DNA from: Pseudomonadota bacterium
Lineage (GTDB): Bacteria; Myxococcota; Polyangia; Polyangiales; Polyangiaceae
Assembly: GCA_023419055.1 (NCBI GenBank)
Contig: JAEZYO010000998.1
Span: 1 to 18,266, forward strand
DNA: 18,266 nt
Direction: 5' to 3'
The notes beneath the pieces are model-generated. The model saw only the letters and a program-made list of their open reading frames with translations, made no database searches and was not told where the DNA came from. Shown piece after piece: positions 13,653 through 18,266 of the stretch. Position 1 is the stretch's first letter, and each line of letters begins with the position of its first letter. A program made the translations under genes and the position numbers.

Positions 13653-15209
13653 GTGCGCGAGACGTCAGCGGACGAAAGGTCTTTCCTGGAACGCAGCGCG
13701 AGCGGCGTGTCCGCGTCGTATTGGCTGACGCGAGCGGTGCTGTTGCGAGCCATCGGCGCGATCTACGCGGTCGCCTTTGCGATCCTCGTGAACCAGGGCC
13801 CGAGCCTTCTCGGAAGTCAGGGGCTCTTGCCGGCGGCCGACTACCTGCGAAGGGTGCTCGTCGAGCAGGAGTCGGTCGGGCGAGCCTTCTTCCGACTGCC
13901 CACCCTCTTTTGGTTTTCGGCCACGGACCTCACCCTGCAGGCCTCGAGCCTCTTCGGCCTCGCGCTCTCACTGCTCGTGGTAGCAGGGATCGTCAACGCA
14001 CCGATTCTTTTCGTGCTGTGGGCGCTCTACCTCTCCTTCGCGCACGTGGGGCAAGTCTTCTACGGCTACGGCTGGGACATCCTCCTCTGCGAGACCGGAA
14101 TGCTTTCCGTGTTCTTGGCGCCGCCGCTCCGGCCGCGGCTCTTCTCCGAAAAGGATCCGCCTCCGCTGCCGATCATCGTGCTCTTCCGCTGGCTCGCGTT
14201 CCGCCTGATGTTCGGAGCAGGGCTGATCAAGATCCGCGGCGACGAGTGCTGGCGGGACCTCACCTGCCTCTACTACCACTACGAGACGCAGCCGAACCCG
14301 AGCCCTCTATCCTTCTATTTTCATCACCTACCGAACGTCGTCCACCGCGCGGGGGTGCTCTTCAACCACCTCGTGGAGCTCGTCGCGCCGTTCGGCGTCT
14401 TCGGACCTCGGAAGGTCAGGCTGGTTTGCGGGGCTCTGATCGTGGTCTTTCAGATCATCTTGATCCTGAGCGGGAACCTCTCGTTCTTGAACTGGCTGAC
14501 GCTCGCGATCGCGCTCGCCACCTTCGATGACGGCGTGTTCCGGCGTCTCTCCGGCGCCCGCGTGCGAGCGCGCCTGGAAGAGCTCACCCGAAGCAAGCCC
14601 AAGCCGAGTCGAGCGAGGGTCGTCACGGTGTGGGCGTTCGTTACCGTGGTCGCGTTCCTCAGTCTGGACCCGATCGTGAACCTCCTGTCCCCTCGCCAGC
14701 GCATGAACGCGTCTTTCGACCCGTTCGATCTCGTCAACACCTACGGCGCCTTCGGCAGCGTGGGACGAGAACGCTTCGAGGTGGTGCTCGAAGGCACGAG
14801 CTCGCCCGTGCTCGGGCCAGACGTGGTCTGGAGAGAGTACGAGTTCCCCTGCAAGCCAGGTGATCCCGCGAGGCGTCCCTGTCTGATCACGCCGTATCAC
14901 TACCGGCTCGACTGGCAGCTCTGGTTCGCGGCGCTCTCCGACTTCCGCTCGGAACCCTGGATCTTGAATCTGGCGTATAAACTCCTGCGCGGTGACCCGA
15001 CGGTGAAACCTTTGCTCGCCGTCGATCCCTTTCCGAACGCGCCGCCACGCTTCGTCCGCGCGCGGCTCTACCGCTATCGGTTCACGAGCTCACGGGCGTC
15101 GGGGGCATGGTGGGAGCGCGAATTGGTCGGCGAGTACTTGCGCCCGCTGTCCCTGGAGCACCGCGAGTTTCGAAGCGTCTTGAAGAGCCGTGGCTGGCTT
15201 CAAAACTGA
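13653..15209 (+). CDS. Lipase maturation factor (LMF1/LMF2)-like membrane protein
   Basis: The 518-residue polytopic protein has hydrophobic segments at about 28-47, 100-135, 175-195, 257-290 and 323-341. Family signatures are FRWLAFRLMFGAGLIKIRGD, CWRDLTCLYYHYETQPNPSP, FYFHHLP and VNTYGAFGSVGRERFEVVLE, followed by WREYEFPCKPGD and a C-terminal soluble region. In vertebrates LMF1 is an ER membrane protein needed to fold dimeric lipases; bacterial homologues have no established function, so a role in folding or exporting a secreted hydrolase is inferred only. The start is GTG 13653 with a weak ribosome site. It lies 49 bp after the dehydrogenase gene and may share its transcript. Its last 10 bp overlap the end of the convergent TPR-PEGA gene. 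Confidence 0.9.
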   Translation: MRETSADERSFLERSASGVSASYWLTRAVLLRAIGAIYAVAFAILVNQGPSLLGSQGLLPAADYLRRVLVEQESVGRAFFRLPTLFWFSATDLTLQASSLFGLALSLLVVAGIVNAPILFVLWALYLSFAHVGQVFYGYGWDILLCETGMLSVFLAPPLRPRLFSEKDPPPLPIIVLFRWLAFRLMFGAGLIKIRGDECWRDLTCLYYHYETQPNPSPLSFYFHHLPNVVHRAGVLFNHLVELVAPFGVFGPRKVRLVCGALIVVFQIILILSGNLSFLNWLTLAIALATFDDGVFRRLSGARVRARLEELTRSKPKPSRARVVTVWAFVTVVAFLSLDPIVNLLSPRQRMNASFDPFDLVNTYGAFGSVGRERFEVVLEGTSSPVLGPDVVWREYEFPCKPGDPARRPCLITPYHYRLDWQLWFAALSDFRSEPWILNLAYKLLRGDPTVKPLLAVDPFPNAPPRFVRARLYRYRFTSSRASGAWWERELVGEYLRPLSLEHREFRSVLKSRGWLQN

Positions 15210-16294
15210 CCCGCCGCGGCGAACCCGAGCCCTGCTCGCGCGGGGCCCACCACGATAGCTCGATCTTTGGAGTCCGTCGGCCACACGAGGTACGTCACCA
15301 GGGCCGCCGCAGCGCCGGCGCCGCCGACGATGAATCCGACGGTGGAAATCGTACCGGCGCTGTCGGAGTCGCCGATCGCTTCACGCAGATCCGCGCAGGC
15401 TCGTGGCTTCGGGTCGCTCGAGCAGGCACTGTTGTCTTCCCCTGGTAGTTGGTCGAGGGCTTTTTGCGCGTTCTCGATCCGCGACTCGGCGGAGCCTCGG
15501 CTCAAGAGAAAGCCGAGACCGACACTGAGCCCCACGACTGCCACCGTCGCCTCACTGACGAGCACGATCTCACGCGCTCCGATGCTGCTCCCCGGATCGC
15601 GTTCTGGTACCGCTTCCGACTCCGGGGTCGAGGTCGCTCCGACCTTCGCGGGCGACGGGGCCGCGTCGGCGGGCGCGGCTTGCTTCTTCTTCAAGGGCAG
15701 GTCCAGGCGCTGGGACTGGCCCGGAGCGAGCGTGACCTCGAGCTCGAACGGCTCGTAGCCGAGAGCTTCCACCTTGATGCGGTGTCGCCCAGGGTCGAGC
15801 GGCGCCGGACGCCCGAGCACGAGAGGGGCAACCTGATCGCCGTCGAGCCAGACTTTGGCGAGCGAGACCCCCGGCGGCAAAAATAGCGAGAGCCTGGCGA
15901 CTTTCGCCTGGACGCGCTCGCGGGCGGGCAAAATCTGTCGCTCGACGTCGGGCGCGCTCTGCCCCCCTCGAACGAGGTCGAGCGCGCGATCGTACTCGAG
16001 CAGCGCCGTCACGAACTCTCCGAGCTGCTCGGCGCAATAGCCGAGGTGAAACCTCAAGCCGGGCGTGTCCTTGATCTCGAGCGCCGCCATCAACTTCTTG
16101 CGCGCGCCCGCGAAGTCTTCTCGACTCTCGAGCTCCGTCGCCTCTTGGAAGAGCTTGCGCGCCACAGATAGCTCGGTCGCGTTGGGCTCGGCGTGCGCCA
16201 CGCTCGCCGCGCTCATCGCGAGCAAGAAGAGCGCGAGCGCCGTTCGCGCTCTTCCGCGGCCCACTCTCTTCGATTTCCTCCGCTGCTTGCTCAT
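15200..16294 (-). CDS. TPR-PEGA envelope protein with two C-terminal TM helices (paralog B)
   Basis: From ATG 16294 the protein is 364 residues. A very basic n-region and signal peptide end in AHA (residue 35). TPR-like repeats follow at about 40-110 (ARKLFQEATELESREDFAGA, RFHLGYCAEQLGEF). A PEGA-like domain lies at about 134-205 (WLDGDQVAPLVLG, DPGRHRIKVEALGYEPFELE), then an Ala/Pro/Glu linker. Two hydrophobic helices flank a loop with C-x8-C-x-D-L-R-E-A-I. The upstream neighbour has the same architecture and loop motif, so the two are tandem paralogs. A TTG at 16306 could add four residues, but ATG is preferred. The gene starts 16 nt after the stop of the paralog and is the last of a three-gene minus-strand unit. 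The role is unknown; scaffold or peptidoglycan/envelope binding is inferred from TPR and PEGA. Confidence 0.88.
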   Translation of the reverse strand: MSKQRRKSKRVGRGRARTALALFLLAMSAASVAHAEPNATELSVARKLFQEATELESREDFAGARKKLMAALEIKDTPGLRFHLGYCAEQLGEFVTALLEYDRALDLVRGGQSAPDVERQILPARERVQAKVARLSLFLPPGVSLAKVWLDGDQVAPLVLGRPAPLDPGRHRIKVEALGYEPFELEVTLAPGQSQRLDLPLKKKQAAPADAAPSPAKVGATSTPESEAVPERDPGSSIGAREIVLVSEATVAVVGLSVGLGFLLSRGSAESRIENAQKALDQLPGEDNSACSSDPKPRACADLREAIGDSDSAGTISTVGFIVGGAGAAAALVTYLVWPTDSKDRAIVVGPARAGLGFAAAGQF

Positions 16295-16310
16295 CGCTGC
16301 CCCCAACCCC

Positions 16311-17351
16311 TTACTCCAAATAGACCCCGGAAAGTACGATCCCAGCCCCGTCTCGCGTCCAGAACGGCCTCACGGCCTGCGTTCGTTCGACTTGTCGTTC
16401 AGGCAAGAGCAACCAAGCTGCCAGGGTGACCGCGCCGGCAATTCCGCCGGTAACGAACGCGATCTCCGCGACGTTACGGCTCGAGGCCTCGCGGTCGATG
16501 CTCTCGCGGTAGTCGATGCACGCGGTGCTCGTCGCGGTCTTGTTACAACCACTCGCTTCGGCTGCGGGCCGCAGCGAATCGGTGTGATCACTGGTGCTCG
16601 CTGCATCCAGAGTAAAGGCAGTCCCGACGACGAGACCCGCGAAGGTGATGGCCGTTCCGCCGAGGAGGATCGCGGTGCGAAGATCGGCGTTCCGCTCGGT
16701 CGGGGCCGGCTCATCGAGCGGGCGCGGCGCGGGCGCGGGCGTCGGCGGTGCGGTCGCGCCTTCGGGCTCGGCGCGCTCGGCAGACTCGAGCTCGAGCTTG
16801 ATTTGAACGGTCTGGCTCGTGCCAGGGAGCACGTTCAACACGAGCTCTCGCTGGCGATAGCCCCCCTTCGCGCGCACGACGACCCGGTGCTCACCCGGAG
16901 CGAGGTAGAGCGGATTCTCGAACGGACCATTTCCCATCGACGCTCCGTCCACGAGCACCTCCGCCCCGAGCGGGCGTGTGACCAGGCGGAACGCGCCGAC
17001 CTTCTCGAGGACGCCGTCGAGCAGCGCCCGAAACCGCTGCTCGGCGTTGCGGAACTCGTCGCGAGCGCTGGTCGAGAACGTGCGCAAGCAGTAGTCGAGG
17101 TGCTCGGCGGCCGCGACGTGCAGCCCGAGCTCGGCTTCCGTGCGCCCGAGATTGCACGCGACGTCGAAGCTCCGCCGAATCGCCCACGCCTCTTGATAGG
17201 CGTCGTAGGCGCCGTGCAGGTCCCCCGCCGCAAAGGCCTCGTTCCCCTCCCTGAACAACGCGCGAGCTCGCTCCGCTTCCGAAGCGAGCGCAGGTGCGGT
17301 CGTCAACGCCAGAGGCAGTAGGAGCCGCGCGAGCCGACTCACTCGAGCCAA
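16311..17351 (-). CDS. TPR-PEGA envelope protein with two C-terminal TM helices (paralog A)
   Basis: The 346-residue protein has a signal peptide ending PALA (residue 23). TPR-like helices lie at about 25-110 (ARALFREGNEAFAAGDLHGA, CNLGRTEAELGLHVAAAEHL). A PEGA domain lies at about 120-188 (TRPLGAEVLVDGASMGNGPF, APGEHRVVVRAKGGY), followed by a Pro-rich linker. Two TM helices (ILLGGTAITFAGLVVGTAF; IAFVTGGIAGAVTLAAWLLL) flank a loop carrying C-x8-C-x-D-Y-R-E-S-I. TTG 17351 is chosen because AAGGAG lies 5 nt upstream. GTG 17342 would form a GTGA overlap with the upstream stop and is a good alternative. The gene overlaps the upstream membrane-protein gene by 13 bp (4 bp with GTG), implying translational coupling. 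No enzyme motif is present, and function is unknown. Confidence 0.88.
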   Translation of the reverse strand: MARVSRLARLLLPLALTTAPALASEAERARALFREGNEAFAAGDLHGAYDAYQEAWAIRRSFDVACNLGRTEAELGLHVAAAEHLDYCLRTFSTSARDEFRNAEQRFRALLDGVLEKVGAFRLVTRPLGAEVLVDGASMGNGPFENPLYLAPGEHRVVVRAKGGYRQRELVLNVLPGTSQTVQIKLELESAERAEPEGATAPPTPAPAPRPLDEPAPTERNADLRTAILLGGTAITFAGLVVGTAFTLDAASTSDHTDSLRPAAEASGCNKTATSTACIDYRESIDREASSRNVAEIAFVTGGIAGAVTLAAWLLLPERQVERTQAVRPFWTRDGAGIVLSGVYLE

Positions 17352-17920
17352 ACCTTCTCCTTCCGTAGCGCATCGTGGGGCGCTGGAGCCGAGGAGGGTA
17401 GCGGCTTCGGCTTGGAGGACTTCACCCTCCGGGAAGAGGCGCTGGCGGCGCCGGTCGGCGCCACCGGGTTTCCGGGTCGAGTTTGTTCCTCGGCCACGTC
17501 GACGAGCTCGATCGAGTTGACGACCGCGGCTCGAGCGCTGGCAGATTCCGGGGCGCGGCCGAGCTCGTGACGGTTACCGCGACTGATCCAAGCGAGCGAC
17601 CCGGCGATGATCAGCACCGACGCCGTCAAGACGCCGCCAAGGAGCCAAAAACGCCTGCTTTCCACCACTCCCGGCGAGCTCAGCCGCTGGGTGCGCGCCC
17701 GCCGGGGATCGACATCCGGGGCGAGCCGGACGGGTACCATGTCGAGAGTCTTGTGCTCCGAGACCGCCGGCAGACGACGCGGTGCCTCGTACAAGATCGC
17801 CTGATCGGGCAGGGCGTCCACGTCGGCGTCGATGGTAGGTGTGCGCACGGTGGGATCGCGATCGTCGTTCAGGACGTCGGCGTCGTGGCTCGATATGCGG
17901 TGACGGGCTTCGCTACTCAT
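17339..17920 (-). CDS. Single-pass membrane protein of unknown function, first gene of the TPR-PEGA unit
   Basis: From ATG 17920 the protein has 193 residues. It has an acidic, probably disordered N-terminal region (SSHDADVLNDDRDPTVRTPT, IDADVDALPDQAI) of about 100 residues. One TM helix (FWLLGGVLTASVLIIAGSLAW) follows, then a Ser/Pro/Lys-rich extracytoplasmic tail. The frame stays open upstream of ATG 17920, but that extension lacks a recognisable domain and has atypical composition. The ribosome site is weak. The Thr/Asp-rich N-terminus could be a kinase substrate segment or a protein-binding motif; this is inference only. Its stop overlaps the start of paralog A, so the three genes are likely translated together. 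Confidence 0.7.
   Translation of the reverse strand: MSSEARHRISSHDADVLNDDRDPTVRTPTIDADVDALPDQAILYEAPRRLPAVSEHKTLDMVPVRLAPDVDPRRARTQRLSSPGVVESRRFWLLGGVLTASVLIIAGSLAWISRGNRHELGRAPESASARAAVVNSIELVDVAEEQTRPGNPVAPTGAASASSRRVKSSKPKPLPSSAPAPHDALRKEKVWLE
17357..17362 (-). promoter_or_regulatory. Ribosome binding site for TPR-PEGA paralog A
   Basis: The minus strand reads AAGGAG, 5 nt before TTG 17351 and 14 nt before the alternative GTG 17342. The spacing favours the rare TTG start. Confidence 0.5.
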
Positions 17921-18164
17921 GGCGGAAGAGGCTTCTCGACTAGCTGCGAAAGTGGACTTTTCGCCTGACCCTACAGTCCCGATGCGACCCCCATCCGTGG
18001 GGCGTGTCAATGGGTCGGCCGGGCAAGGGTGCGAGTTGCTGGCTTTCCGAGTCTCCGCCGAACGATTTCGAGCCGAGGATGAGCCGACCGAGAGTCGGCC
18101 AACCGACCAATTCGACGCAAAGTATGGCTGCCGGAACAAAAGCGGGTAATGGGTGGGGACTCGC
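17921..18164. other. Divergent intergenic region
   Basis: These 244 bp lie between the minus-strand membrane-protein/TPR-PEGA unit and the plus-strand exported protein, and should contain both promoters. The only structures I see are two short dyads: CCCCA-TCCG-TGGGG at 17989-18002, and CCGAC-5-GTCGG at about 18083-18097. Neither has a clear role. Confidence 0.35.
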
Positions 18165-18266
18165 ATGAGGTTCGGCCGTCTGCTCATCGCGGCTTTCCTG
18201 CTCGCCGTAACCCCGCTGCAAGCGGCTCCCGCTCCACCGAAGCCGCGAGTTCACGTGGTCCATGAC
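18165..18266 (+). CDS. Exported protein, N-terminus only (cut by window edge)
   Basis: An ATG at 18165, preceded by GGGTGGGGA, opens a frame of 34 residues to the window end. It has a clear signal peptide (MRFGRLLIAAFLLAVTPLQA) with likely cleavage near QAAPA, then a Pro-rich PAPPKPR and VHVVHD. The VHVVHD ending resembles the first strand of a LysM domain, which in myxobacteria often starts this way in cell-wall hydrolases, but too little is visible to call the family. It is divergently transcribed from the TPR-PEGA unit. Confidence 0.6.
   Translation, partial: MRFGRLLIAAFLLAVTPLQAAPAPPKPRVHVVHD

Overview
The window is GC-rich and tightly packed. Its gene content suggests a Myxococcota bacterium, probably of the Polyangia type. 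The grounds are Hanks-type Ser/Thr kinases with an extracytoplasmic PEGA domain, several TPR-PEGA envelope proteins, a lipoprotein with a long Gly/Ser linker followed by a Cys-rich domain, and frequent GTG/TTG starts. No rRNA, tRNA, CRISPR array, transposase or integrase was seen. This taxonomic call is inferred from gene content; no database search was possible.

Layout. (1) 1-608 (-) is the N-terminal part of a LytR-CpsA-Psr protein. Diverging from it are a persulfide dioxygenase-rhodanese fusion (635-1735, +) and a universal stress protein (1817-2260, +). (2) 2276-6850 (-) is a two-gene unit: a transmembrane Ser/Thr kinase with a C-terminal PEGA domain, then a TonB-dependent receptor whose N-terminus is a periplasmic TPR plus about three PEGA repeats. 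(3) 6991-7788 (+) is a Cys-rich lipoprotein. It converges, across a strong hairpin, on a small basic winged-helix DNA-binding protein (7861-8280, -). (4) 8281-8703 shows no gene. (5) 8704-10547 (+) is a secreted helical protein followed by a four-CxxCH cytochrome c lipoprotein that is broken by a frameshift near 10173-10185. (6) 10730-13603 (+) is a membrane pseudokinase coupled (3-nt gap) to a D-2-hydroxyacid dehydrogenase, followed by a lipase-maturation-factor-like membrane protein (13653-15209, +). (7) 15200-17920 (-) is a three-gene unit: a single-pass membrane protein and two paralogous TPR-PEGA-two-TM proteins. (8) 18165-18266 (+) is the start of an exported protein cut by the window edge.

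How it may work together. The strongest candidate for an uncharacterised system is the kinase/TonB-receptor pair. Both proteins put PEGA modules in the periplasm, one from each membrane, so they could form a receptor-to-kinase relay in place of the usual STN-domain/anti-sigma relay. The pseudokinase-dehydrogenase pair and the duplicated TPR-PEGA proteins are further candidates. These functional links are inferences from domain layout and gene order. The domains and catalytic or heme motifs were read from the sequence.
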